Positions 8,380 through 16,634 of a stretch of 41,706 bases of DNA are shown here, in pieces. Positions within the stretch are counted from its first letter, which is position 1, and each line of letters opens with the position of its first letter. Source of the DNA: DATAVB01 sp040414495 (GTDB taxonomy: Bacteria > Actinomycetota > Actinomycetes > Mycobacteriales > QHCD01); assembly GCA_040414495.1 (NCBI GenBank), contig JBEDUI010000126.1, forward strand, positions 1 to 41,706. Reading direction: 5' to 3'. The notes under the pieces are model-generated. The model did no database searches. It was not told where the DNA came from and saw only the letters and a program-made list of their open reading frames with translations. The translations under genes and the position numbers were made by a program.

Positions 8380-9282
8380 ATGCCGCTAGCTGCTTTCCCC
8401 AAATGCTATTTGGATGCATTACTCGTCACTCGCACCATGACAACCGAGGATTGGGTCGACCTGGCCGCTACCGAGCTCAACATTGACGGCGTGGAGCTGT
8501 ACACACCGCTCTTCGCCGAGTGGCCGACGAATCGGGTCAACAGTCTCCGCAAACGCATCGAGTCCTGCGGCCTTCAGATGCCGATGCTGTGTCACTCACC
8601 CGACTTCACTATTCCGGATAACAAGGCCCGCGAGCAGGAAATCCAGGCTCAACGAGACGCAATCCGGCTGACCCAACGCCTGGGTGGCAGCTACTGCCGG
8701 GTGCTCAGCGGCCAGCGGCGTCCCGGTCTTACTCGCGCGCAAGGGATTGCGCTCGCTGTGGACAGTATCCACCGCGTGTTACCGGACGCCGAAGCGCACG
8801 GCATTGTGCTCTACCTCGAGAATCACTACAAGGACGGCGCATGGAAGTACCCGGAATTCGCGCAACAAACAGATGTCTTTCTCGAACTGCTGGAAAAGCT
8901 GGGCGAACACCCCAACCTGGCGGTCAACTTCGACCCGTCAAACGCGCTCGTCGCCGGAGAGGATCCGCTGCGACTTCTTGCCGCCGTACGGGATCGCGTC
9001 GCCACCATGCACGCCAGTGACCGCTACCTCGAAGGAGGCAGCATCGAGGATCTGCATCGGCTGGATGCTGACCCGCACACCGGATACGCATCCCTTCTCC
9101 GCCATGGCGTCATCGGCGAGGGCCTCAACGACTACGACGCCATATTCGCCCAACTCGCCGACGCCGGCTTCCATGGCTGGATCAGCATCGAAGACGGTGA
9201 CGATCCCATAGGCGGTATCGAACGGTTGCAACTGTCTGCCACATTCCTCCGCGCCAAGATGGCCGAGTTCGGCCTGCCATAG
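8380..9282 (+). CDS. Xylose-isomerase-like TIM-barrel sugar isomerase/epimerase
   Basis: 300 residues; ATG with GGAG nine bases upstream. Four metal-ligand positions of the AP_endonuc_2 / sugar-phosphate isomerase family are visible in order: Glu in VLYLENHYKDG, Asp in AVNFDPSNA, His in VATMHASDRY and Glu in GWISIEDGDD. These enzymes use a divalent metal to isomerise or epimerise ketoses or keto-acids in the cytoplasm. The substrate cannot be deduced. It lies 83 bases after the ROK gene and 14 bases before the next dehydrogenase, so it is part of the same unit. Confidence 0.85.
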   Translation: MPLAAFPKCYLDALLVTRTMTTEDWVDLAATELNIDGVELYTPLFAEWPTNRVNSLRKRIESCGLQMPMLCHSPDFTIPDNKAREQEIQAQRDAIRLTQRLGGSYCRVLSGQRRPGLTRAQGIALAVDSIHRVLPDAEAHGIVLYLENHYKDGAWKYPEFAQQTDVFLELLEKLGEHPNLAVNFDPSNALVAGEDPLRLLAAVRDRVATMHASDRYLEGGSIEDLHRLDADPHTGYASLLRHGVIGEGLNDYDAIFAQLADAGFHGWISIEDGDDPIGGIERLQLSATFLRAKMAEFGLP

Positions 9283-9296
9283 TTTGAGGAGAACCG

Positions 9297-10358
9297 ATGA
9301 TGCGCACTATGCCGGCGATTGTGAATTACTCCTCCGCGCCGCGCTCCGTTGAACTTCGCGAAGTTCCGGTGCCGCAGCTGTCCACGACCGATGTGCTGAT
9401 CGCGGTGCAAGCGGTCGGCGTCTGCGGCAGCGACCTCCACCAGTACGAGGGCACCGCGAGCTGGATGGTTAACCATCCAGTCGTTCTCGGGCACGAATTT
9501 GCCGGCGTTGTCGCCGGCGTCGGTAGGAGCGTCGACCACTACACGGAAGGCGACCGCGTGGTCAGCGAGACCGCAGCAGTCGTGAATCCTCACTCGGCGT
9601 TCACTCAAACTGGCCGCTACAACCTCGACCCCGACCGACTCGGATTCGGCTATGGCGTCGACGGCGGCATGGCCGCCTACGTTGCCGTGCCCGCAAGACT
9701 CCTGCACCGGATCCCAGCCAATGTCGACTTCTCCGTCGCCGCCCTCACCGAACCGGCCTGCGTCGCCTACCAGGCCACACAGATCAACGCGACTGTCCGC
9801 CCCGGCGATGCCGTGCTTGTGCTCGGACCCGGCCCGATCGGCCTGCTCTGTGCGCATCTCGCGTCGCTCGCCGGAGCAATCCCACTTGGGGTCGCAGGCA
9901 TCGCCCCTGATGCACACCGACTGCAGCTTGCTCGACAATTCGGTGCAACACATACCGTCGACATCACCGCCGAAAGCGCCCGCGACACACTTCTCGACCT
10001 GACCGACGGATACGGATTCGATCTCGTCGTCGACGCAGCCGGAGTCAGCCCCGCACTCGCCAGCGCGCTCGATCTCGTACGGCCCGGCGGACACATCGTG
10101 AAGGTCGGCTGGGGACCACAATCATTCGGCCACACCCTCGATCCACTCATCGCGAAAGCGGTGACGCTGCAAGGCAGCTTCAGCCACACGTGGGCGACCT
10201 GGGAACGGGTGCTCCACCTATTGGCCAACGACCGGCTCAACCTCACCGCCACGATCGGTGGACAGCATACGTTTGAAGACTGGGAAACTGCCTTCACCAG
10301 AATGCGCGACGGTCTGGCCGTGAAGAGCGTACTGATCCCGCCCGCGCCAGAGTTCTAA
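9297..10358 (+). CDS. Zinc-dependent sugar-alcohol/polyol dehydrogenase
   Basis: 353 residues, two adjacent ATG codons after TTTGAGGAG. GVCGSDLHQYEG and PVVLGHEFAGVVAGVG give the catalytic-zinc ligands. The structural-zinc loop expected after GDRVVSET is replaced by a Cys-free stretch, so the second zinc is probably absent. ALTEPACVAYQA and VLGPGPIGLL (nucleotide site) follow, with FDLVVDAAGVSPAL and GGHIVKVGW. This is the sorbitol / L-threonine 3-dehydrogenase-like branch of medium-chain dehydrogenases; it likely oxidises a secondary alcohol of a sugar with NAD(P). Confidence 0.85.
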   Translation: MMRTMPAIVNYSSAPRSVELREVPVPQLSTTDVLIAVQAVGVCGSDLHQYEGTASWMVNHPVVLGHEFAGVVAGVGRSVDHYTEGDRVVSETAAVVNPHSAFTQTGRYNLDPDRLGFGYGVDGGMAAYVAVPARLLHRIPANVDFSVAALTEPACVAYQATQINATVRPGDAVLVLGPGPIGLLCAHLASLAGAIPLGVAGIAPDAHRLQLARQFGATHTVDITAESARDTLLDLTDGYGFDLVVDAAGVSPALASALDLVRPGGHIVKVGWGPQSFGHTLDPLIAKAVTLQGSFSHTWATWERVLHLLANDRLNLTATIGGQHTFEDWETAFTRMRDGLAVKSVLIPPAPEF

Positions 10359-10423
10359 TTGCAGCGCACACAAATGCACCATCAACCATGGTCAAACATA
10401 ATCTGTGCAATCTGGAGGATCAA

Positions 10424-11167
10424 ATGTCCCGTGAGGAACAATCAACAGGAGAAAAGCGTCATTCGCGCCACGGTCCGGACCTGTTGTCCGACGAACCCAG
10501 AGTCCAGCTGTCACTGGATTTCCAGTCCCTGGACGACGCGTTGCCCGTCGCCGACACCGCGGTCCGCGCCGGCGTGGACTGGCTGGAGGTCGGAACACCG
10601 CTGATCCTCGGCGAGGGCCTCCGCGCCGTACGAGCGCTCCGTGAACGCTACCCGAACCACCCGATCATCGCCGACCTCAAGACCATGGACGCGGGGTATC
10701 TCGAGGCAGAAATGATGTATGGGGCCGGCGCGACCTTTGTCGTGGTCATGGCCCGCGCACACGAACAGACCATCCGCGACGCAGTCCGGGCCGCGACCAC
10801 CTACGACAGCTATGTCATGGGCGACATCATGCTGTGCGAGGACAAAGCCGCCGCAGCGGCCCGGCTAACCAACCTGGGCGTCGACATCATCGTCGTTCAC
10901 ACCGGCTTCGACGAACGACACGCCGTGCAGGGCGCCTCCCCGATTGACGACCTCGCACAGGTCCGCGCCGCCACCGACCTACCACTACAGGCCGTCGGCG
11001 GACTCAGCCTCACTCAAGCTGCCCAATGCCCGGGGCTCGGCGCATCGGTAGCGGTAATCGGCGCCCCGCTCGCCGTAGCCGACCATGAATTCAAACCCGG
11101 TGCGAAGCCAGAACAGCTCCTGCACACGATCCAACAGTTCGTCGACCGCGTAAAGCAAAGAGCCTGA
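10424..11167 (+). CDS. 3-hexulose-6-phosphate synthase-like / OMPDC-superfamily lyase
   Basis: Start chosen at ATG 10424, which has GGAGG five bases upstream; an ATG 12 codons earlier has none. The 247 residues form a short beta/alpha barrel of the orotidine-phosphate decarboxylase suprafamily: VQLSLDFQSLDDAL, DWLEVGTPLI, the active-site motif ADLKTMDAG (Asp-x-Lys-x-x-Asp), VVVMARAHEQTI, VHTGFDER and PLQAVGGLS with a phosphate-binding end VAVIGAPL. The motif set fits hexulose-phosphate synthase (formaldehyde plus ribulose 5-phosphate) and also keto-gulonate-phosphate decarboxylase. No 6-phospho-3-hexuloisomerase gene is nearby, so a sugar-acid decarboxylase or aldolase role is at least as likely. 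It is the last gene of the unit. Confidence 0.8.
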   Translation: MSREEQSTGEKRHSRHGPDLLSDEPRVQLSLDFQSLDDALPVADTAVRAGVDWLEVGTPLILGEGLRAVRALRERYPNHPIIADLKTMDAGYLEAEMMYGAGATFVVVMARAHEQTIRDAVRAATTYDSYVMGDIMLCEDKAAAAARLTNLGVDIIVVHTGFDERHAVQGASPIDDLAQVRAATDLPLQAVGGLSLTQAAQCPGLGASVAVIGAPLAVADHEFKPGAKPEQLLHTIQQFVDRVKQRA

Positions 11168-11179
11168 GTGTCGGTCTCC

Positions 11180-11220
11180 CCGTTACGCTCCCGCACTGTC
11201 GCACTGCGGGAGCGTAACGG
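11180..11220. terminator. Strong hairpin between convergent genes, bidirectional terminator
   Basis: CCGTTACGCTCCCGCA (11180-11195) and its exact complement TGCGGGAGCGTAACGG (11205-11220) make a 16-bp stem with a 9-base loop. It lies 13 bases after the stop of the lyase gene and 10 bases from the stop of the convergent GH12-like gene, so it can end transcripts from both sides. No long T-run is seen, as is common in actinobacteria. Confidence 0.85.
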
Positions 11221-11229
11221 ACAGACCTC

Positions 11230-11994
11230 TTACTTGAAGCGCTGCTGCAAGGTCAGCGCATTTACCGCCAACCGGTCGGTCTTGCTGTTGGTGGAGCAGA
11301 TCTCGAATCCGAAGTTGAACTGGGTCATATAGCTGCTGTCGGCGACGTACTTGTTCGCCGTCAGCCATTGCAGAACCGGCAGAATGTCGATCTCGCCGTG
11401 GGTGAGGTTCTGCTTCAGAATGAACGAATAGGTGTTGCCGGCCTTGTAGATCGTATACTCACGGCCGGCCAACCGCGCCGTTCCGATCACGCTGCCCGCC
11501 GGGGTCTGACCCTGGTTGTCGACCCAGATCATGACCTCGATTCCGTAGTTGTTCAGCCAGATGTCGTAGGCCGCCTCGGCGTCGAACCCATTTGTGGTCA
11601 GATTGCCGGTCGGCATTGTTTCACTGAAATACGAGGACATGTATTTTATGTGGCCGACTTCCTGGCTGCCGGCCTTGTTGTCGTAGTTGTACTGTGACGA
11701 CACGTACGCCTCGACCGCGCAGTCGAGCGTGGGACAGGTTTCCTGATTTGCCAGCAGCTCCCAATCCGAATGGCTGTTGGCGAAAAGCGTATAACTGTTC
11801 GGCGGCATCGCCGGGTCGTTCCAGGTGTTGTTGTAGACGTCCCAGCCGGGATCGTTGGCAAACGAGCATGCCTGGAACGCATCGGCGGTGCAGCTGAATG
11901 TCCTGGTCTTCGTCGTCGCGTGTGCCGCCTGCGCCGTCGCTATCGACAGCACGAATAACGGCAGGACGGCAAGCAGGGACAGCAGTCTCTTCAT
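11230..11994 (-). CDS. Secreted GH12-like protein, paralogue 3
   Basis: 254 residues, ATG with GGAGG six bases upstream. The signal peptide is MKRLLSLLAVLPLFVLSIAT with AQAAHA. The mature part runs TFSCTADAFQACSFANDPGW, DVYNNTWNDPAMPPNSYTLF, ANSHSDWELLANQ, then FDAEAAYDIWLNNYGIEVMI and WVDNQGQTPAGSVIG, and ends with QFNFGFEICSTNSK. Glu 153 (EVMIW) and Glu 231 (GFEI) fit the GH12 nucleophile and acid/base. Four Cys (35, 43, 87, 92) may form two disulfides. It is nearly collinear with the neighbouring paralogue 29 bases upstream and is clearly a tandem duplicate. It is the last gene of the long minus-strand run. Confidence 0.65.
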   Translation of the reverse strand: MKRLLSLLAVLPLFVLSIATAQAAHATTKTRTFSCTADAFQACSFANDPGWDVYNNTWNDPAMPPNSYTLFANSHSDWELLANQETCPTLDCAVEAYVSSQYNYDNKAGSQEVGHIKYMSSYFSETMPTGNLTTNGFDAEAAYDIWLNNYGIEVMIWVDNQGQTPAGSVIGTARLAGREYTIYKAGNTYSFILKQNLTHGEIDILPVLQWLTANKYVADSSYMTQFNFGFEICSTNSKTDRLAVNALTLQQRFK

Positions 11995-12023
11995 CGGATA
12001 CCTCCAGGATCCGTTGTGGCTGA

Positions 12024-12839
12024 TTACGTGAAGCTCTGGGTCAGGCTCAACGCATTTACCGTGAATGTGTCGGTCACACCACCGGTGGAGCAGATCTCGA
12101 ACCCGAAGTTGAACTGGGTCATGTAACTAGTCGTCGAGGTGTAACCGTTCGTCGTGAGCCAATGCAGGACGGCTAGAATGTCGACCGTGCCCTGGGTTTC
12201 ATTGGTATCGAGTACGAATGAATACGTGCTGCCGCTCTGATAGATCGTGAAGTTCTGGCCACCGAGCGTCGCCGTTCCAATCACGCTGCCTGCCGGCGTC
12301 TGGCCCTGGTTGTCGACCCAGACCATCACCTCGAGCCCATAGTTATTCAGCCAGATGTCGTACGCCGCCTCGGCGTCGAATCCGTTTGTGCCGAGGCTCC
12401 CAGTCGGCATCGTCTCGTCGAATGACGACGTCATGGTACTGATGTTCGCGATTTCCTCGCTGCCCGGCGTATTGGCGTAGTTGAACTGGGCCGATTCGTA
12501 TGCTTCCACAGCACAGTCGCTAGTTGGGCAGGTAGCCTGGTTCGCTACTGCCTGCCAGCTGGAATGGCTGTTGGCATCAAGGGTGTAGCTGTTCGGCGGC
12601 ATGGCCGGGTTGTTCCACGGGTTGTTGTATTCGTCCCACCCGGAGTCGTTGCTGACCGAGCAGGCCTGGAATGCGGCCGCGGTGCAATTCCAGGTCGCGG
12701 CGTCGGCCTTGACGGTCGGCACGATGCCCGCGACCCCTAGTGCGACAAGGGCCAGCGAACATATGCCCGCCACAATCAGCGTCCACCATCTCCCGGTGAG
12801 GTTCGGACTTCCAGCGTTCCTTTCGAGCCATTGCGACAC
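12024..12839 (-). CDS. Secreted GH12-like protein, paralogue 4
   Basis: Start chosen at GTG 12839, which has GGAGGAGAGG nine bases upstream; this gives 271 residues with a signal segment WWTLIVAGICSLALVALGVA. The frame is open much further upstream, but there it overlaps the nitrilase gene. The mature part matches paralogue 3 almost residue for residue: CTAAAFQACSVSNDSGWDEY, NNPWNNPAMPPNSYTLDANS, AAYDIWLNNYGLEVMVWVDN, QFNFGFEICSTGG. Glu 170 and Glu 248 occupy the expected catalytic places. It lies 74 bases after the nitrilase gene, so it can be read from the same long transcript or from its own promoter. Confidence 0.65.
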   Translation of the reverse strand: MSQWLERNAGSPNLTGRWWTLIVAGICSLALVALGVAGIVPTVKADAATWNCTAAAFQACSVSNDSGWDEYNNPWNNPAMPPNSYTLDANSHSSWQAVANQATCPTSDCAVEAYESAQFNYANTPGSEEIANISTMTSSFDETMPTGSLGTNGFDAEAAYDIWLNNYGLEVMVWVDNQGQTPAGSVIGTATLGGQNFTIYQSGSTYSFVLDTNETQGTVDILAVLHWLTTNGYTSTTSYMTQFNFGFEICSTGGVTDTFTVNALSLTQSFT

Positions 12840-12913
12840 GACAGTGCACCTCTCCTCCAACTGGGAATGTTTCTCCGTCCGTGCTCGGTGCCCCGTTTTG
12901 GATGCGCAACGCC

Positions 12914-13798
12914 TTATCGCGCGCGCGCTCGGTCGATTGCGGTTTGGGATCGGGCCACGTAATCGCGTAGTTCCTCCATGCCGTACTGCTTGGCCAGCGC
13001 CCGGGCGGAGATGCCGGATCGGCGGGCGCGCAGGACGATCCACTGCTCGGGTCGCAGCCGTTCGACCTCGATGTCGTCCGAATGCTCGGCCAGCAGTCGT
13101 TCCAGACCGTCCATGTTGAAGTTCTCGTGATAGAAGCCCGTATCGAGATCGATGTCGAATACCGTGGCGTCGAGCTCGGGGTGCCCGACACCGGAAATCC
13201 GCGTGCCGGTCGGATCGTAGAGCCGGGAGTCACCGCTCTGCGTGCACGAGAGCACGTAGTAGTGATGAATTGTGGCGTACGCACCGAGAACCGCCCCGCC
13301 GTCATAGGCACTCGGCCAGATCACCAGATCGGCCTTCGCCGCCCGCAGATCGGCCCACACGGCGGGAAAGTTGATGTCGAAACAGGTGGCTACGCCGAAC
13401 CGTCCCAACTCGGTGTGCCAGGTGACGGTGTTCGTGCCGGGCCGGACCGGTGGCTCCAGGTCGAGCTCCGGCCAGTACGGATATCGCTTGTCGTAGCGTC
13501 CCACCGGCGTTCCCGACCGGTCGATGAAATGCACGCTGTTGAACCGGTCGTTCGGCTCGTTGCTGTCGATGCCGCAGGCCAGGTACGTTTTGTGCGTCGC
13601 GGCGAATTCCCGGAGCACGCCAATTGTTTCCGGCAGCCATTGCTGGTTTTCGTTCCGTTGGCCCAGACAGGTTTCGGGCAGCACGACGAGATCGGCTCCG
13701 GCGGCGATCGCCGCTGCCTTGTCCAGGCATGTCCGAAGCTCGCCGATGTCGGCGAACGGCGCTCGGTTGATCGTGACGATGCGGCATCCCTGTGCCAT
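12914..13798 (-). CDS. Carbon-nitrogen hydrolase, nitrilase superfamily
   Basis: 294 residues; ATG 13798 with GGAGGTGGCTG upstream. The Glu-Lys-Cys triad is visible: Glu in LVVLPETCLGQ, Lys in GRYDKRYPYWPEL and Cys in FGVATCFDINFPAVW. These enzymes hydrolyse amides, N-carbamoyl compounds or nitriles in the cytoplasm. The C-terminal 60 residues (HENFNMDGLERLLAEHSDDI and onward) extend past the usual core and may aid oligomer contacts. A C-N hydrolase inside a sugar operon suggests that an amide, carbamate or amino-sugar derivative is processed. It lies 26 bases after the preceding SDR gene. Confidence 0.85.
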   Translation of the reverse strand: MAQGCRIVTINRAPFADIGELRTCLDKAAAIAAGADLVVLPETCLGQRNENQQWLPETIGVLREFAATHKTYLACGIDSNEPNDRFNSVHFIDRSGTPVGRYDKRYPYWPELDLEPPVRPGTNTVTWHTELGRFGVATCFDINFPAVWADLRAAKADLVIWPSAYDGGAVLGAYATIHHYYVLSCTQSGDSRLYDPTGTRISGVGHPELDATVFDIDLDTGFYHENFNMDGLERLLAEHSDDIEVERLRPEQWIVLRARRSGISARALAKQYGMEELRDYVARSQTAIDRARAR

Positions 13799-13824
13799 CA
13801 GCCACCTCCATGGTTTGTGCGGGC

Positions 13825-14571
13825 TTATATGGCTGCCTGGCCGCCGTCGACGACCAAGGTGGTACCGACGCAGTACGACGCGTCGTCGGACGCAAGCCAA
13901 CTCACGGCCGCGGCGCATTCCTCTGCGGTGCCGGCCCGGCCGATCGGTATTCGTTGCGTCCAGGCATTCATGTCCGTGATCTCGTTCATCGGAGTGTCGA
14001 TCAGCCCGGGCAGAACGAGATTCACCCGGATTCCGGCGCCGACGTAGTCCATCGCCATCACCCGCATCAGCGCGTAGATGCCGCCCTTGCTTGCGCTGTA
14101 TGCCGGTTCGCCACCGGCCAGACCCAGCTGACCACAATTCGAGCCGACGCAGACCACGGCACCGCCCCGATTCGCCAGCAGGTGGCGGATTCCGTACTTG
14201 CAGGTCAGGAACTGGCCGTCCAGATTGGTGCGCAGCAGCGCGTCCCAGACCGCGCGATCGAGATCGGCAACGGGTGCGTCCTGTCCGGCCAACTCGATGC
14301 CCGCATTCGCGACGACGACATCCAACCCGCCGAATCGCTCGGCGGCGCCGTCGATCGCCGCGCGGATCTGGTCTTCGTCGGCGCAATCGGCGACGAATAC
14401 GGCCGTACGGTCGGGAAATGCGAGATCTGCCACAGCCCGTTCGGCGCGTTCGCCGTCCTTGTCGATGAACGCGACCCGGGCGCCTTCGCCGACGAGCCGG
14501 GCCGCCGTCGCCCGACCGATTCCGCTGCCGGCGCCGGTCACGACGGCCCGCTTGCCGGCAAATCGCGTCAT
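13825..14571 (-). CDS. SDR-family dehydrogenase A
   Basis: 248 residues. The start ATG overlaps the stop of the upstream gene as ATGA, a sign of coupled translation. TGAGSGIGRATAARL is the cofactor loop; an acidic residue follows strand 2 (VAFIDKDG), which favours NAD. NAGIEL, the Ser-bearing VCVGSNCGQLG, and YSASKGG (Tyr-x-x-x-Lys) give the active site. The end GTTLVVDGGQA is typical of classical SDR enzymes. It probably oxidises or reduces a sugar, lactone or polyol derived from the imported glycan. Confidence 0.88.
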   Translation of the reverse strand: MTRFAGKRAVVTGAGSGIGRATAARLVGEGARVAFIDKDGERAERAVADLAFPDRTAVFVADCADEDQIRAAIDGAAERFGGLDVVVANAGIELAGQDAPVADLDRAVWDALLRTNLDGQFLTCKYGIRHLLANRGGAVVCVGSNCGQLGLAGGEPAYSASKGGIYALMRVMAMDYVGAGIRVNLVLPGLIDTPMNEITDMNAWTQRIPIGRAGTAEECAAAVSWLASDDASYCVGTTLVVDGGQAAI

Positions 14572-15836
14572 CGGTGGGCCGCCGGATCGCCGGACCGCAT
14601 GACGAGCACCGCGTCGCCATCCCACGGCGGCGCCAACTGCGCGGTCCCAACGCCGGAAAGGGGCGCACCGCTGCATTTGTTGCCGGTGGCCGGATCGAAC
14701 CATTCGACGTCGACCCGGTGTCCGGGGAGCGCATCGAGATCGACGGTTACCCGATGTGGCAGGGGAAAGTACGACACGGTCAGCGCTCGATCGGCCGTCG
14801 CCGCGGTGCATACTCGGTCCAGCCCACGCGCCTCGCCGAGCCCCGCGACAAGAATCGTCTTGTCGAGATCGGGTCGCAGCGCCGACCACGGCAGGCCGCG
14901 GAAGAACTCGCCGAACCGCGCCATCGCCACCGCGCCGGGCGAATCGAGCGCCTGCTGCCATCCCGGGTCGAACAACCAGATGGGCCGGTTGCCGAAACAG
15001 TGCCCGGAGCCGCCGCAGACGACCGACCAGTAGGCCTGCCGGCGGATCTGCGCCCCGGACGCGTCGTACTCGCCTTCGTATGTGCACTCGCTGAGGATCG
15101 TCGGTCGCGGCGGCTCCCGGCGATAGTCCTCGTGCAACTTGCGATGGACGATCCCATACGTATAGGTCAGATTGATGTCGACCCCGTCCAGGCCGGGGAT
15201 GTCCAGCGGTGAGAATTCCTCGGACACCAACGCCGTAAACAGGTTCCCGACGTTCGACTCGCGGAGTCCGCGGACGATCGCGCACAACGGGTTCGTCGCG
15301 GCGGCGGGATTGCGGTCTCCCCCGATCGACCAGACAATGTTGTCGAACCGGCCGAACCGCTCGCCGAGATAACGTCCCCAGGCATGACAACCGGCCTCGC
15401 CGTTGGCCAACACCTCCTCATACCAACCCTCCGGCTCGCTGTTCGTCACATGTGCCGGATAGTCGTATCCGAGATATGCCGGAGCCAGGAATACGATGAA
15501 ATTCAGCCGCTTGGCGAATTCCAGCACGGCCTCGGCATGTGCCATGTAGGGCTCGTTGGGCGCGCGGAAGTCGCCCGGGACGGTGAACGGTTCGATGCCC
15601 GCGACATTGCGCGGTGCGTCCGCCGCGAATTTCCGCTCGATGAGGTTGACGATTATGGCGTTGAAGCCTTTGCGCTGCCGATCCCGCAGATAATGCTGTG
15701 CCTCCTCCGGCGTCGTATTCGCGATAAGCGACCACGCCGCATCACCCAGCACGAGAATCGGGTCGCCGTCCCGATCGGCGAGATGGCGACCGTCGGCGGA
15801 CACCGCAAGCGGGAAACGTATCGGTCCGGCGGACAT
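14568..15836 (-). CDS. DUF4038 (apiosidase-like) glycoside hydrolase, GH140-related
   Basis: 422 residues; ATG with GAGGAG upstream. The N-terminus (FPLAVSADGRHLADRDGDPI, LVLGDAAWSLIANTT, then EEAQHYLRDRQRKGFNAIIV) is the signature start of the DUF4038 TIM barrel. WSIGGDRNP, the acid cluster PTILSECTYEGEYD and RRQAYWSVVCGGSGHCFGN follow, then a C-terminal beta domain with VEWFDPATGNK, matching the putative collagen-binding-like domain that goes with DUF4038. GH140 apiosidases carry this architecture, but many DUF4038 proteins have other or unknown substrates. No signal peptide is visible, so it should work in the cytoplasm on imported oligosaccharides. Confidence 0.8.
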   Translation of the reverse strand: MSAGPIRFPLAVSADGRHLADRDGDPILVLGDAAWSLIANTTPEEAQHYLRDRQRKGFNAIIVNLIERKFAADAPRNVAGIEPFTVPGDFRAPNEPYMAHAEAVLEFAKRLNFIVFLAPAYLGYDYPAHVTNSEPEGWYEEVLANGEAGCHAWGRYLGERFGRFDNIVWSIGGDRNPAAATNPLCAIVRGLRESNVGNLFTALVSEEFSPLDIPGLDGVDINLTYTYGIVHRKLHEDYRREPPRPTILSECTYEGEYDASGAQIRRQAYWSVVCGGSGHCFGNRPIWLFDPGWQQALDSPGAVAMARFGEFFRGLPWSALRPDLDKTILVAGLGEARGLDRVCTAATADRALTVSYFPLPHRVTVDLDALPGHRVDVEWFDPATGNKCSGAPLSGVGTAQLAPPWDGDAVLVMRSGDPAAHR

Positions 15837-15851
15837 CGCAACTCCTCACAG

Positions 15852-16607
15852 CTAGCGGAAATGTGCGCCACCGTTGACGTCGACAATGATGCCGGTGCAG
15901 AAACTGCTGAGCTCGGATGCGAGATAGAGCACGGCGCCGGCGACGTCGTCCGGCTCCCCGGCGCGTCCGAGCGGGGTCGCGCGAATCGTGGCCCGCTGGT
16001 TCTCTTCCGGGGTGAACGTCGCGTGAAACGGCGTGTTGACGATGAGTCCGGGCGCGATCGAGTTGACCGTGATACGCCGCCCACCGAGCTCTTTGGCCAG
16101 CCCCTTGGTCAGGCCGTCCATTCCGGCCTTCGCCGCCGCGTATGCAGCAGAACCCGTTCCGCCGCCGGTCTGCGCGGCCAGCGACGATATGTTGATGATC
16201 CGGCCGCCGTCGGGCACGAATTCCAGCGCGGCCCGGACGCACCGGAATACGCTGCCGAGATTGGTGTCGAGGACCAGACCCCAGTGTTCGTCGGACATTG
16301 TGGCGATGGCCTGCCGACCGATGAGCCCGCCGGCATTGTTCACCAGAATGTCGAGCCGCCCGCCCAACTGCGTCACGGCATCGGCGACTACCTGGTTGAC
16401 CGCGTCGGTGTCGGTGGCATCCAGGGCGTACGAATACGCGGGCCGCCCGAGCGCGGCAATGTCATCGGCCGTGTCGGCGCCGTCGTGCTTGTAGTAGGTG
16501 AACGCGACGTTCGCCCCGGCACGGGCCAACGCGACGGCCACGGCGCGCCCGATGCCGGTTGCCCCGCCGGTGACGAGGCAGGTTTTATCAGTCAGGTCCG
16601 GGTGCAT
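15852..16607 (-). CDS. SDR-family dehydrogenase B
   Basis: 251 residues; ATG with GAGGAGG upstream. TGGATGIGRAVAVALA is the cofactor loop, followed by FTYYKHDGAD, whose lack of an acid after strand 2 leans to NADPH. NNAGG, the INISSLAAQTGG strand with its Ser and YAAAKAG (Tyr-x-x-x-Lys) complete the active site; the end GIIVDVNGGAHFR is typical. It is separated from the DUF4038 gene by 15 bases. It may act on the sugar that enzyme releases. Confidence 0.88.
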   Translation of the reverse strand: MHPDLTDKTCLVTGGATGIGRAVAVALARAGANVAFTYYKHDGADTADDIAALGRPAYSYALDATDTDAVNQVVADAVTQLGGRLDILVNNAGGLIGRQAIATMSDEHWGLVLDTNLGSVFRCVRAALEFVPDGGRIINISSLAAQTGGGTGSAAYAAAKAGMDGLTKGLAKELGGRRITVNSIAPGLIVNTPFHATFTPEENQRATIRATPLGRAGEPDDVAGAVLYLASELSSFCTGIIVDVNGGAHFR

Positions 16608-16634
16608 GCCGGCCTCCTCTTCAACGCGTTATCG

